Assembly (NCBI GenBank): GCA_003550325.1
Contig: QKWP01000681.1
Span: forward strand, 117,417-181,416
Reading direction: 5' to 3'
DNA length: 64,000 nucleotides
Origin: Gigaspora rosea
Taxonomy: Eukaryota > Glomeromycota > Glomeromycetes > Diversisporales > Gigasporaceae
In this document: positions 24,237-36,399 of the stretch, one piece after another
How positions within the stretch are numbered: position 1 is the first letter of the stretch
How the letters are laid out: each line of letters opens with the position of its first letter
Notes under the pieces: model-generated
Databases searched by the model: none
Told to the model about the DNA's origin: nothing
Seen by the model: the letters and a program-made list of their open reading frames with translations, nothing else
Position numbers and translations under genes: made by a program

Positions 24237-24624
24237 TATAGGTTAACAGTATATTACAAAAATAGTTATCTTGTATATGCTTATAGTCAAAATCTTTTTA
24301 ATTGAAACTTAAAATGAACAAACCTTTTCTTTTTTTTTGAGATGATATCTTGCTTGTATCTTTATTAGTAATTTAATAAGTTACTCAAAAATGGGAGCTC
24401 AGACTAGTTTATCTATAATCTAAACCTACTAGAGTAGTGAAGACTTACCTAGTTTAGAATGGTTAGTATGTAGTTGGTTGAAATACTGTACTTGATCCAG
24501 TTGATAGCCCATAGGTCGAGTTTTCTAAGGGCTATTCCTACAGGGGAACAGTGGTTATAGTTACTATGTAATTACTATATAATTGGTCTGGCTGCCTACA
24601 TGAGCAGCTGTAGGTAAATATAAG

Positions 24625-25562
24625 TAGTGATTCTGGCTAATCAAAATTTATTGGCTAAGCCTAGCCAATAAATTTGGTCAGCTTAGTTGGCTGAGCCGAT
24701 TTCCTATTAGATCTCAATCACTAGATCGTTATATAACTAATTGATTTTTTTTATATATAATACTTTTTTTAGAAACTCAGTAGATTATCTCCTCTATTAA
24801 ACAAGATAAATTATTGAAATTCTTTACTTGCCCTACAATATATTCGCTTAATTCCTCTTAATTCCACAACATTTATATTACACTTTACTAATTGAAGTTA
24901 TAAGTAATTAACTACTAATATGTTAACAAAATCTCATTTTTTGCGCAAATAAAAAGATAAGACTTTTAGAATAATGATTTAGAAAAGTAAAGTTAGGATT
25001 GTGTGATCTTTTTTGTATGTGTAATATAGTGTTTTTTAATATTGAAGCATACAAATAAACAGATATTTACTTCATTTGTTTTGTGTAGAACAGAACTATA
25101 AAGCATAACACTATAAAGATTTCAAGTTTATTTAATATAGAAATAAATATAGATTACAAAAAATTTTAAATCATGATGGTTATAACTTATATGTACTTTA
25201 ATATAGTTTAAAGTGTTCCAAATCAATAAAGACATGTTTGTCTACCCATAATAACATTCAACAATTTAACAATGTTTATTTAGAATTTTTAAATATAAAA
25301 TAATGATTAAATTTCATTGGTTCGCTTCCTAATTTTTTTTTAAAAATTAATGATTTTGATTAGCTGTTCAGCATATAACAATCATTGTAACTATTTGCAT
25401 ATTTGCGATAGTCCTACTTATAGTTTTTGTATATAAATTACACGTAAATTATATTTTCTATTTTGGAAAATAAGAATCAATTAGCCGATTTTGAAAAAAT
25501 CGACCAGCTAAGCTGAAAATTTTTTGGCTTAGCTGACTTTGCTATATTAGCCAGAATCACTA
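24625..25562. mobile_element. hAT-type non-autonomous element, 938 bp
   Basis: Inverted ends TAGTGATTCTGGCTAAT and ATTAGCCAGAATCACTA lie within a perfect 8-bp duplication AATATAAG (24617-24624 and 25563-25570). The subterminal parts also pair (GGCTAAGCC / GGCTTAGC motifs). No transposase. Confidence 0.85.
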
Positions 25563-25570
25563 AATATAAG

Positions 25571-27440
25571 GCATGCTCTTTGCTTGTTCTATTTGGAGGA
25601 TATGGAGTTGGAGTCAGATATAGGGTATGAAATACTTTTGGACTGTCTCCATTAAATAAACCTGGAGCAGTAGGGTTTTTACAGCTAGTTGTATATTGAG
25701 TTAGATATCTGGAGAAGGGATTGTATTATGACTTGAGAAGCTTCTTTTGTAGAAAGGTAAATGGACATAGGTTTTAAATAAGGTATAATGGGATTAAACC
25801 TTTAAGTGTAGTATTAAGGTAGTAGAGAGCAAACTTAGAAAGCTGTGTGATGAAGGTAAAGTATTGGAAGATGACTGGAAGATAGTATCGATGAGCTTGG
25901 AAATTAATGAGACTAGTAGGTCCAAATTGATTTTATTAATAGTGCATTGAATAGATATAAGAATAATCTGGTTGAGTAGTTGTCTATTAGAGCATGTCAA
26001 CTAGTAAAAATGAACAAAACTTGAATTTATAATAAATAAAAAAAAATCCAAAATAAAAGTAAAATAAAATATATAGTCAAATCTCTATATATGCACACTC
26101 TATAAATATATATTCTCTATAATTGAGCTTATATCTCAGTCCCAACTTATAATACTATATATAAAATTGCTCTTAAAATGCACACCTTTTACAAATACAT
26201 ACTTATAGTTGGTTCCAAGGGAGTGCATACATAGAGGTTTGACTGTATATATATATTTAATAAATAATTTAAAAAATAATTTAAATAAATTAAATAAATA
26301 GATAATAATAAAAAAATGTATTTAAATTAAATAAATAAATAAAAAAACTAAAAAAATAAAATAAATAATAAAAACAAAATATATAAAATTATATATTTAA
26401 ATTAAAAATAATTTTAAAAAAATTAAAATAAATTAGTGCTTCGATCCTAATTTTTAAAACCAATTTGGATTAAATTCAGATTCTTTGTGGTACATTTGGT
26501 TGAAATTTGAATTAGGACAAATCCGGATTCATTCGGATTAAAAACAAAAATCATATTGATCAAATACGTGAATATACTTTTTAGCGTTACCAAAATAATT
26601 TGGAATTAGTGTAAATTTTGTAAATTTATTAAAATGATAACCTCTTTAGAACCTGAATTCTCAAGGCTATGGATACAATCTGTTAATTGAAATAAGTAAT
26701 TACGCCAATTTCAAGTAAACATCCTGTAATTTTTTTTATTTACGAAAATATCATAATCTCTTAATTAAATTGATTAAATTGATTAAGAGATGATACTGAT
26801 GCTATTTATAAATTTACAAATTAAATTTTTTTTTTTGGTTACAATAATGATTAAATAATTAATGATTTATTATAATAATTGCCACCTAAAGATTGTAAAA
26901 ATTAAGTGTATTAATAAATTTTTAATCTTAAATAAAAATTCAAACAATCTTTGCTTTATAAATCGTAAAGCTACTAAAGCTACCTATCTTAGTTGCTCTA
27001 ACGATGTTTAACCACTTAATAATTATTCGATATAACCCTAATCTATTAATAACGTAGCCGGTTTGATATATTCAGTTAGGATGTTTCAAGTAATGCCCTG
27101 TTTGTCTTTTTCATATTTTTAATTAACAATTAATAAAGCCGATTATTCTATTCAGATTATTTACATCTGCTAATTCTTTGATAATAAAAGTTGGTTGATT
27201 AAAGGCGCGATTGATCAACAACAGGTTAGATTACAAGATTTAAAAATATCAGGTTTAGAAAAATAATCTTTATTTCCAAATAACTTGCGAGTGGCATTAT
27301 TTTACACTTACTGTTGAATATGATGTAATTGAAAAGGGGTTATCCGTCAGCAAAGAACTTTTTTAGATACATTCAAAAAATATCTTTGCAATAGATAGTC
27401 TAAATATTTGCCGTAGATATAAATACCAAGTGAGCTCAAC
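25571..27440. other. intergenic; unidentified segment, then simple sequence
   Basis: 25580-26030 is less AT-rich and may be a remnant of a coding element (a plus-strand phrase like CDEGKVLEDDWKIVSMSLEI), but I cannot name it. 26074-26245 is a MITE (listed). 26250-26440 is AT-only simple repeat. 26900-27440 shows no gene but includes the promoter side of the hAT gene, with a TATAAATA motif at about 27418. Confidence 0.45.
26074..26245. mobile_element. pogo/Tc1-like MITE, copy 2
   Basis: The ends TAGTCAAATCTCTATATATG and CATAGAGGTTTGACTG form inverted repeats like the element at 20591. The internal phrase CAGTCCCAACTTATAAT is shared with it. It is about 172 bp long. Confidence 0.75.
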
Positions 27441-27455
27441 AGTAGTCATAAATGT

Positions 27456-30400
27456 ATGGATGATTATGAAATGATAGATGATGATGAATATTATCCTAAT
27501 GAATATAACTATGAAATTGCGGAAGATTCAAGAACCTTAGCCGAAACCTTTTCATCAGCAGCTACTACACCCAGTGTTGGAAATCTTATGTTCTCATGTT
27601 CTCACGAGAACATCACTTTTAATTTGAGAACATTTACAAATTTTAGATGTTCTCTATTAAATTTTTTTGAGAACATTAAGTTTGAAAAATATGTTCTCTA
27701 TGTAACTATATAAAGTAATAAACATCGTTTTATTAATATATAGGTTTAAAATAATTAAGTTTATAAATATATAATTGTTAGTTAGTTGAAATAGAGAATA
27801 ATTTATTAATCGCAATTCACAAAAAAATTTTGGATAATATGATTTATTGACATATTCATTCCAATTTTGTAAAGTTTTTTTTAGTTTGTTAAATCAGCAA
27901 TTTTTTTCTTTATAATTTGTATTTTATTTTTTTTTTATAAATATTTATATAAAATTTTATTTATTTTTATTTTATTTTTATTTTAGTTAATAAATTATAT
28001 TTTTATTACTTTTATTTTTAATAATTTTTAAATATATTAATTAAAATAAAACTAAAAAATAACAAATAGAAGTATAAAAGTATAAATGCAAGGGAGAGAA
28101 TGAGAAAGAGAAAATAAATATAAGAAAAAGAGTGTGAGGGTGAGAAATAAAAAGAAAAAAAGAGAAAGAGAAAAAAATTTTTTTACCTATTTGAGAACAT
28201 AAAAAAATTTTTGAGAACATTAAATTAAATAAATATGTTCTCATGAGAACCTAAATTTCAAACAGATTTCCAACACTGACTACACCTAGTGTTCAGACAA
28301 CATATTTTTCTAAACTTTCAGACAGCAAAAATAAAGGTAATAAAATTAGTAATAAGCCGGAGATTTTAAACAACTAATTATTTATCTTTTTTTATTAGCT
28401 AAAGAACCTGTAAAAAAGAGGCCATACAAATGCAAACAACCATCATTTACACAGGATTATTTTGATAAAAAAGTAAATGAAAAGGGTGAAGAAGTACGAA
28501 TTTGTAAAATCATAAATGAAGGAGGTCAAAAGTGCAGTACAGAATATAAAAGTATAGGAAGTTCGACAGGAAACCTGATTACACATCTTAGGGATAACCA
28601 CAGGATTGTTTCACAGCATGGAGAAATTTTAAAAAAGGTATAAATAAAGTTGAAAAATAAACTTAGAATTAATTAAAAACTTCTTTTTTTTTAAAAAAAA
28701 TACTAATGTTTTTAGCCACGAGATTTCAAGATTACCGAGTTTGCACGGAAAGTTCATCCTCATCCTCAATGTATTCAAAAAAAAACGGAAAAAACACTTC
28801 TCAAATGGATGTTACGTTCAAACCAGCCCCTTTCTACTATTACAGACAAGGCATATAAAGAAAAAATAGCCGAATTTGACACTGCTTTTGTTATTCTAGG
28901 AGAAAAAAAATTAGAACAATAATCGCGAAGAGTTACAATTACAACCAGGAAGGTTTACAAAACCTTATTCAAAGTATTGAAAACGTTTCACTTACAACAG
29001 ACCTCTGGTCCAGCAAGGCTAAGCATGGATATTTGGGAATTACAGCGACTTGGATTATATCAAATTTCGAAATTAAGGATGTAATGCTAGAAAATAAATA
29101 TGTTCCCTCACCATATACAAGTAGAGTTATTGCTGAAAACTTCACAAGCAGTGTATAAAATAGCATGATAAAAATCTGGATCTACCATTTTTTATATTGT
29201 ATATACCGTTATTTTAAAATTGGGCCGGTGCAACAAACGGTGCATGATCCGGAATTTTTTGAAGTAACCTGTGCATGAATATATGTGCTCGCATTTACTT
29301 ATTTGCACAGGTATACAAGCTCCTGGAGAGGAAATAGCCAATCGAAGAGTGCAAAATTTGACTATTCCGGATCAGCCTGACGAAAAATTCGAACACACGC
29401 AAAAGAAGAAAGAAGCGAAAATACACAAAAACTAATGTTAAAATCGATCTTAGTTCACTAATTAAAAATGACGGGAATGAAATTTTACTTATATTAAGCG
29501 CCACTCTAGCCCTATAGCCTCTAACGTTAAATCACTAACCCTAAATTTTTATTTCACGCACTTGGTTTATTTACAAAATCAGATTTTCTTTTTTGGATTG
29601 TATTACCCGCGCAAATAAGTAAAATGCTATGTGCCCAATGATCTGATAATTATTTTCTACTAATGCAGGTTTTTTTTTGAACCAGTATTTTTTTATATAG
29701 CAGGTGCATGTACTGGTAAATTAAAATTTCTATTTTAAACACGTTCACAAGTGTAATGTATCTTGGAATCTTGAAGGTCGTATTACTTCGATCACCACTG
29801 ACAAGGTCGTAAAATGGTTTCGACTTTTTCCTTGCTAAATCAGAAAGATAGATATGAAAATATTAAGCACCTTTCATGTACAGCCCATACTTTTCAGTTG
29901 GCAATTGGGAAAGGATTAGCACTAGCAGAGATTCAAGTAGCATGCTTAAGAAGACTAATTCAATTTTTTCAATATCAAAAGCAAGTTGAACAATTAGAAG
30001 CAGTACAAAAAAACTTGGTTATACAGATGTTTTGCACTACATTTAAGATATATCCTTGCGTTGAAATTTTCTCTATTATGCTTGGGATCATCTTTTTTTT
30101 CTAAAAGATGCGATTATTCAACTTCAAACCAATTTGTTTACTTCACTTGATCGTGAAATAAAAAAAGGATGGTAATAAATTAAAAAGGATACTTCTCTCT
30201 GATGATGAATGGGAGCTATTAGATCAACTTATTGATTTGCTAATGCCATTTGAAGAGGCAACACAAGAGTTTTCCGGAAGCACATATGTTACGTTGAGTA
30301 AAGTCCTTCCGACTATTAAGAAAATGATTTTTGATTTAGCATATGAAATACCACCAAGTAATGACCTTTTTTTAGATGAGGATGCTGTATTTGAATCGGA

Positions 30401-31060
30401 TGCTAAAAATATGCAGCCTATTGATTGTGACAATGATGAAATTATTAGTAATATTACAAAAAAAAAATTTTGATTAAAAATCCATTAAACACGACAGGTA
30501 TTTTAGAAAAAGTAAAACAAAATATTTATAATGCACTAATCTATTATTGGAATGATCCAAATGATCTTGGTTTGACAGCTGCTTTACTCGATCTGTATTA
30601 TAAAAGTTTGGATTTTGTAGATGACGATGAAAAACAACTTGCTATTCAGAAGCTTCGTGATGAACTTAATGAATTAGAAGAACCAACTACCGAAGTATTA
30701 ATTCATTCAACCGGACTAATACAGAATCTTTAATACGATCACATAAAGAATATTTTCAATAGCGTCTAATGAAAAGAAAAAAAAAGATAAATTGGTGCCG
30801 GACCTGTATGCTTTTGATGAAATATCAACTTATCTATCATTACCATTAGCATAAATACTGAAGACCCTTTAGAATAGTGGAAAATTCATTCACTTAAGTT
30901 TCCAAAACTTACTAGAATGGCTCGAAAGTACCTTGCAATACCAGCTACATCGGTTTCAAGCGAAAGATTATTTTCAGATGCTAGAAACTTAATTAGCCCT
31001 AAAAAAACAAGTTTAGATCTGATTTTAGTGGTCATATGTTATTTTTAAAAAGGAATATAA
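27456..31060 (+). pseudogene. hAT-superfamily transposase gene, broken and interrupted
   Basis: The plus-strand pieces in order are: an acidic N-terminus (MDDYEMIDDDEYYPNEYNYE), a BED zinc-finger region (about 28420-28640; CKIINEGGQKC with THLRDNH), a segment with TTDLWSSKAKHGYLGIT (about 28990), CTAHTFQLAIGKGL (about 29880), a helical part around 30200-30740 and the C-terminal hAT dimerisation segment (IPATSVSSERLFSDARNLI, about 30940-31000). A MITE splits the first exon. About 550 bp of unrelated sequence (about 29165-29725) appears to split the middle. Frameshifts and stops separate the rest. An AATAAA motif follows at about 31093. The terminal inverted repeats of this element were not found. 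Confidence 0.85.
27572..28278. mobile_element. hAT-type MITE inserted in the hAT transposase gene
   Basis: A 707-bp element with inverted ends CAGTGTTGGAAATC and GATTTCCAACACTG lies within a perfect 8-bp duplication ACTACACC (27564-27571 and 28279-28286). Subterminal copies of TGTTCTCATGAGAACA occur on both sides. It lies within the first exon, between the ATTPSV residues. Confidence 0.93.
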
Positions 31061-31189
31061 ATGCAATGCAGGTTTTTGTGCTGGAATGGGACAATAAAAC
31101 ATAAATAAAAGCAGGTGGCAGGCAGGCTTTTTTTTTATTTTTTGATTATTTCTATTTCTCAGTTTAGGCAATTTAGGTATTCTAACCTA

Positions 31190-32233
31190 AAGTTTTTTTT
31201 TTTTTTTTAAAGTGTCCACCTTGGGACTGAGGAATTTTTTATTCAAGATATTTGGGTCAGTGTCCCACTAAGGGCCACCTGCATTTGTACATTGACGAGG
31301 ATACAACTAGCCACACGTACAACTTTTGGTCGTCTAATTTAAGTAGTCCGCCCGAAGGTTACCCCGCGGGTTCCACACTAGCTGCCATACCTGCAACCCG
31401 ACTAGGGGATTGCCTATTTAAACCCTCTGATCCCTGCTCCTCCTGCCAACCCATCCTGTATCACCAGAACAGGCCCGTTATATAAGCAGTCAGTCAGCCA
31501 GTTCCGGATGCTTATCTGTCGTCCTTAGGACCCATTTTAATTCTGTATCCTCGGCGGAAAACTTGGTAGAGCAGTTCCTGTCCCACCCAGTAATACCTAC
31601 ACTTCGGTAACTTATGCATTCACTAAGGTGAACAACTTGCAGTCGGGGGATACCCAACCACTACCATTACCTACTTCTGCCCTTATAAGGTTCGCTCCAA
31701 CCCCAGTACCGCTATCACTTTCCTACCGGTCCTTCCCCGGTTTTCTCAGACTTCTAATCCAGTTGGCCCGGAAGGGTTGATCTACTCGGCATTAGGTGCT
31801 ACTATAGTTTTTCTCCTCCTGGTACCTACTTCTATAGCATAGGTCCTTTTTCTCCAGTACCCGATCCGGCAGCCAAGTTGGTAGACCTTTGTCACTGAGA
31901 TCGATGTCCGTACTTCGGCTCTGGTCCAGTATTCCGGTTTTGGTAGCACTGTCAAAGATCTTTGCTAACTCCTTACTCGGGTCTTGCCAAATAGGTTTCT
32001 GTTTCCCTGGTTCCTTGGATTTGTTTGTATCACGCAACACAACTTCTCCCCAAAGCTCCCATTCAAGATAGTAACTAAGGACTACAGGTAATGTACCCAA
32101 CCAATCGACAGGAAACAGTTACCAGAACACAGATCTATTTTTCAAAGCGTCGTCAATAGGATTTGAACCCTAGACCTGCCACTTGAAGGGTGACAACTTA
32201 CCAACTTCTCTAAGTCGCCACACCCCTGAATCT
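31190..32233 (-). mobile_element. tRNA-headed retroposon (SINE-like, about 1 kb)
   Basis: Read on the minus strand, the head (about 32225-32150) resembles a tRNA gene: a box A-like TTAGAGAAGTTGGTAAG, a five-pair anticodon stem with loop CCTTCAA (anticodon position TTC), and a box B-like GGGTTCAAATCC. The body is much richer in G and C than its surroundings. It ends in an A run (plus-strand T run at 31191-31211). CTAAAGTTTTT occurs at both edges as a likely target duplication. A minus-strand frame at 32100-31792 encodes 102 residues (MGTLPVVLSYYLEWELWGEV...) of unknown function. The length is unusual for a simple SINE. Confidence 0.7.
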
Positions 32234-32239
32234 AAAGTT

Positions 32240-33415
32240 TTTTTCAAAATTTTATTTGCAATAAAATCTTAAAATAACATATTATATATAACAATGATAA
32301 TATAAAAAAAAACTATCAGATAATTAAAATATTCGATTTGTGCTTATTTTAAAAATAAAACTTTGTTAGCTTTGCATGAAAAATCACTGTATTAAAAATG
32401 AATAATTTGAAATACTAACTAGCATTAGCCCAAGCGTTTACAAAGCGAATAATGATCTAGTTAGGAGACAAAGGGAGTGAGAAATAAAAAAATAGTATTT
32501 TTTCAACATTAGGGGATACGGAGGACTTGGAGAACGAATAATCAGAATGGTTGGAATAACAAAAAATATTCTGTCCTAGGTTCTAGCCCTTATTTTAAGC
32601 ACTAAATTAAAAATCGTTAGGATTTATATTGAAATGAAAAATAATGCATTAAAACAAGGTCAAATCCTTATAAAGAATAAATAAGGAGCGGGCACCCACT
32701 CCCCCTTTGCTTTTTATCTAAAAATAATACTTTGGAGCATTTTTCATTTTTACATGGCGATAAGGAAAAATTAAGAATACTAACTTTAAATTATATATAT
32801 AAGTTTCTGAATTTTCTGGATAAAGAGAGTTCTTTGCATTCAAGACTGTAACATGCGATTTAAGTCACAAGTAGGTCAGTAAAGTAAAAGGAAAAAGAAC
32901 TAGTGATTCCAATAAAAGGAAAATGCCTTATCATGCTTGGTTGTTCTCGATTTACTTCTTTTTTTAAAGTAAAAAAATATGTGTGTGTATATAAGTTACT
33001 GTACGTGTATGATATCTGATATTGATATTAGATATTTTTAATCAACCAATCAGAATTATGATATGTGCGTCACATGTTAAAATAATACGGATTATAACCT
33101 GAATAATCCCTATCCTCAATCCAAGATATATTACGGATCTATCCGCTTTAAATTGACGGATAAGGATATCCGTATCTAATTCGAATATCGGATTAATCCG
33201 AATTAGTCAGATTATGGATCAAAGCTCTAAAATAAATAAATAAATAAAATTAAAAAAAAAGACTATTTAAAAACTATAAAAAAAAGTTTAATTAAAAGTT
33301 TAAAAAAATAAAAAAGTCATAAATGAAAAAATAATAGTAAAAAGTTTAAATTAAAAATAACAAATAAATAAATAAAAGCATTAAAAAATTTAAAAAAAAG
33401 ATTAAAAAAAAGGGT
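32240..33415. other. intergenic, no gene
   Basis: AT-rich with no recognisable protein. A short less AT-rich patch at 32880-33230 contains repeated TTACGGAT/ATCCG-type clauses, possibly a decayed repeat. The end is A-rich simple sequence. Confidence 0.4.
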
Positions 33416-33420
33416 TTTAC

Positions 33421-33770
33421 TAAAATGCACCTATGGTGTTTTACACTATGTTATACAAAACTACAGTATTAGAATAGCCAATCAAAATTTAAGATCAAGT
33501 GTAACAAAAAATTTCATTTTTTTGTTTATTTTTTTAAAAAAACATTCATATCTTAAAATTTTGCTTATGAAACCACCTTTGGGGATCTAATTAAAAACAT
33601 TTCTTCTAAATTTTGTATATACTAATGCCCAATAAAATCCAGGCCTTACACTAACTCTAAAGTAATTAAAATTTATTTTGTTTTGTAAAAATTTATTTTT
33701 TTGTTTTTTTTACACAAATTTGCAAATCTAATTTACCTATAGTGGTAAAACACCATAAGTGTGTTTTATA
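33421..33770. mobile_element. fold-back MITE with TATGGTGTTTTAC ends
   Basis: The left end AAAATGCACCTATGGTGTTT pairs with the right end AAAACACCATAAGTGTGTTT. The interior contains AAATTTAAGATCAAGTGTAA, a clause also found at 35880 and, diverged, at 34080. It belongs to the same family as 22988 and 35846. Confidence 0.75.
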
Positions 33771-33774
33771 ATAA

Positions 33775-34620
33775 TTGAAAAAAAAAACTAAAAAAAATAA
33801 ATAATAAAAATTTAAACAAATTAAAAAATGTTAAAAAAATTATTTTTTATTTTTTTATTTTTCAATTTTTTTATTTTTATTTTTTTTAAAATTTTTTTAT
33901 TTTTTTTTTTATAAAATTTTTTTATTATATTTATTTTTTTAATTTTTTTTTGAATTTTCAATTTTTTTAAATTTTTTTTAAATTTTATTATTTTTTTTAT
34001 GAATTTTTTATTATTTTTTTATTGAGTGTTGCTAATTTGCCCCCTAGTAATGTAACCAGCCTATAATTTACCAATCAGGTCGCAGGATCTTGTGTAACAA
34101 AATAAAGAAAATTTTAGGAAAATTTAGAAAAAAAATCAAAAAATTATCAATATTGCAAAATTTTATTACAAAAACTAGCTTTGGACTATTAAATAAAAGT
34201 TTTTAGCATCTAATTTTGCATATAAATAAACTATTCTCTAACTTAATATATCTATACACTAACCCTAATCTTTAAAGAATAATTTTTTATATAAAAAACT
34301 TCTATAAAATTTATAACTTTAACCAGGTTAAAATTAGTTAAATCTTTTTTATTATTTATTTTTTCAGTTTGTTTTTAATCTTTTTTTTTTTACTGATTTT
34401 TTTTAAATTTTTAACATTTTTTATTTATTTTTCAATTTTAAATTTTTTTAAATTTTATTATTTTACTTATTTTAATTTTTTTAATTTTTTTTATATATTT
34501 ATTTTTTTAAATAGTCTTTTTTTAATTTAATTTATTTTTTATTTTTATTTACTAATTTATTTTATTTTAAATTTATTTTAAATTATTTTTTTATTATTAA
34601 TTCGGATTTGATTTGCAGAA
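33775..34620. repeat. low-complexity A/T tract containing a related MITE core
   Basis: Most of this is A/T homopolymer-like sequence. 34020-34340 shares the TTACCAATCAGGTCGCAGG / TGTGTAACAAAATAAAGAAA clauses with the neighbouring MITEs, but I could not pair its ends. Confidence 0.5.
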
Positions 34621-34629
34621 TTCTATATT

Positions 34630-35080
34630 AAAATTTGGAGTAAATTCCTATAAAATTTACTATATACTAGAATCTAAGAATTATACAATGAAAAGTATTT
34701 TTTTATTAAGTTAATAGCCAAAGTCAAATAATTAAAAGTTGTAAAGCTTACTGAGAACATCTAATGTAATTATATTATTCAAATTGGCCTGGTGGAGGCC
34801 AGGTTATCACTAAAAAATGATTGGCTGATTATATAAAATTTCTATAAAAATTTATATAGTCAGCCAATTGTTATTTAGTAATATCTCAGTCTCCACTAGG
34901 CCAATTTGAATAATATAATACTATTAGATGCATCACAATGAGCTCTACAATTTTCATTATTTGACTTTGGCTATTAACTTAATAAAAAAATACTTTTTAT
35001 TGTATGATGTCAGATTCAAGTATATAATAAAAATTTATATTGTCCTTATTCCAAAAATACTATTGTCCCAATATAGTAAT
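34630..35080. repeat. long fold-back element, arms about 200 bp
   Basis: The left arm (about 34630-34830) includes TTAATAGCCAAAGTCAAATA and TATTCAAATTGGCCTGGTGG. The right arm (about 34860-35070) carries their complements (CCACTAGGCCAATTTGAATA, TTTGACTTTGGCTATTAA). The loop is only tens of bases long. No coding sequence. Confidence 0.75.
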
Positions 35081-35107
35081 ACTGCTAATCTTATCTGGAT
35101 CATTAAT

Positions 35108-35784
35108 TGTCGCAGATGATCATGAAATTGGATTATCGTGAAATCCAGTGATCTCTGTATCCTAAAATTTCCGAAAATCATGTAAACAATCGATCTAATC
35201 AATCTACACTACTAATCAATCGAATGCTATAACTGCAGAACTGGTTGGTATGCCTATATGCTGCATAAATCACATTCTTGATATCTATATATAAAGAACT
35301 TTCTAAATGTATCAAAAAGGCGACCTAACTCTAACCCTAACCACAAGGCAAAAAAGAGTCTATAAAACCACTAACAAAAAAAAAATTTTGCCTCGTGTTT
35401 AGGGTTAGAGTCTATAAAACCACTAACAAAAAAAAAAATTTTGCCTCGTGTTTAGGGTTAGAGTTTATAAAACCACTAACAAAAAAAAAAGTGTTGCCTC
35501 GTGTTTTAGGATTAGAGTCTATAAAACCACTAACAAAAAAAATTTTTGCCTCGTGTTTAGGGTTAGGGTCGCCTTTTAAATACAGTTAGAAGGTCTTTTA
35601 TATATAGATACAGTATCAAGAATGCAGCATATAGGCATATATTGGACCCTGATTATAGCATTCGATTGTTTTGATTATGTAATGTAAATTGATTGTTTAC
35701 ACGATTTATGAAAATTTAGGAAATCCGATGATACAGAGATCACGTGGATTTTACGATAATCTAATTTCACAATCATCCACGACA
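35108..35784. mobile_element. long-TIR element with central tandem repeats
   Basis: Inverted arms of about 200 bp start with TGTCGCAGATGATCATGAAA and end with TTTCACAATCATCCACGACA. A perfect 5-bp duplication TTAAT flanks it (35103-35107 and 35785-35789). The centre (about 35345-35575) has four head-to-tail copies of a unit of roughly 52 bp containing GTCTATAAAACCACTAAC and TTGCCTCGTG. The terminal TGTCGCAG is shared with the element at 54661, which also has a 5-bp duplication. Confidence 0.85.
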
Positions 35785-35845
35785 TTAATTAAATTATTTT
35801 TATTTAAATATGTATATTTTAAATATTTGTTTTTGGGGTTTAATT

Positions 35846-36184
35846 TATAGTGCTATAGCACTGTAGTGCTAGGCCATTTTAACCAATTAAAATTTAAGAT
35901 CAGGTGTAACATGTAAATCAGGTTTGTGTAACAAAAATAAAGAAATTTTTAAAAAATTAATAATATCTTTAAATTTGGTCTAAAAAACTATCTTTTGGGC
36001 TCTAATAAAAAAAATTCCTTGCAAAATTTTACTATAAACACTATTTAATCCTAACTTGTTATCTTTACCCTTACTCTAATATTAAAGAAGTTTATTTTGT
36101 TTTGTTAAAGGTTGTTTTGATTTACTTGTTACACCAATTTTGTTTATTACATATAGGGTAGCACTGTAGTGCTATAGCACTATA
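35846..36184. mobile_element. fold-back MITE with GTGCTATAGCACTGTAGTGC ends
   Basis: Both ends carry TATAGTGCTATAGCACTGTA-type sequence as inverted repeats; each end is itself palindromic. The interior includes AAATTTAAGATCAGGTGTAA and GGGCTCTAAT, as at 33421. No coding sequence. Confidence 0.8.
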
Positions 36185-36399
36185 ATAATATTCCCTTTGT
36201 TTTTTACTTTTTAATTTAAATATGATACTTTTTTATTTTTTTATTTTTTTTTAACTTTTGACAGTCTTATCGGTACCTTTATTAAATAGATAATTGATAC
36301 ATAATATAACTAAATTAATTATTTATATTTATTCTATTTATCTATCTTATAGCAGGTCTGGTATCACTGGATACTTCGTGAGCACTTTGGTGCAACCTG

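Noticed and set aside
32150-32225. A functional tRNA gene.
   Set aside because: Acceptor and T stems pair poorly and it heads a longer A-tailed retroposon; better read as a tRNA-derived promoter.
35340-35580. CRISPR-like array.
   Set aside because: The four repeats are directly adjacent with no variable spacers and lie in the loop of a long-TIR element in a eukaryotic genome.
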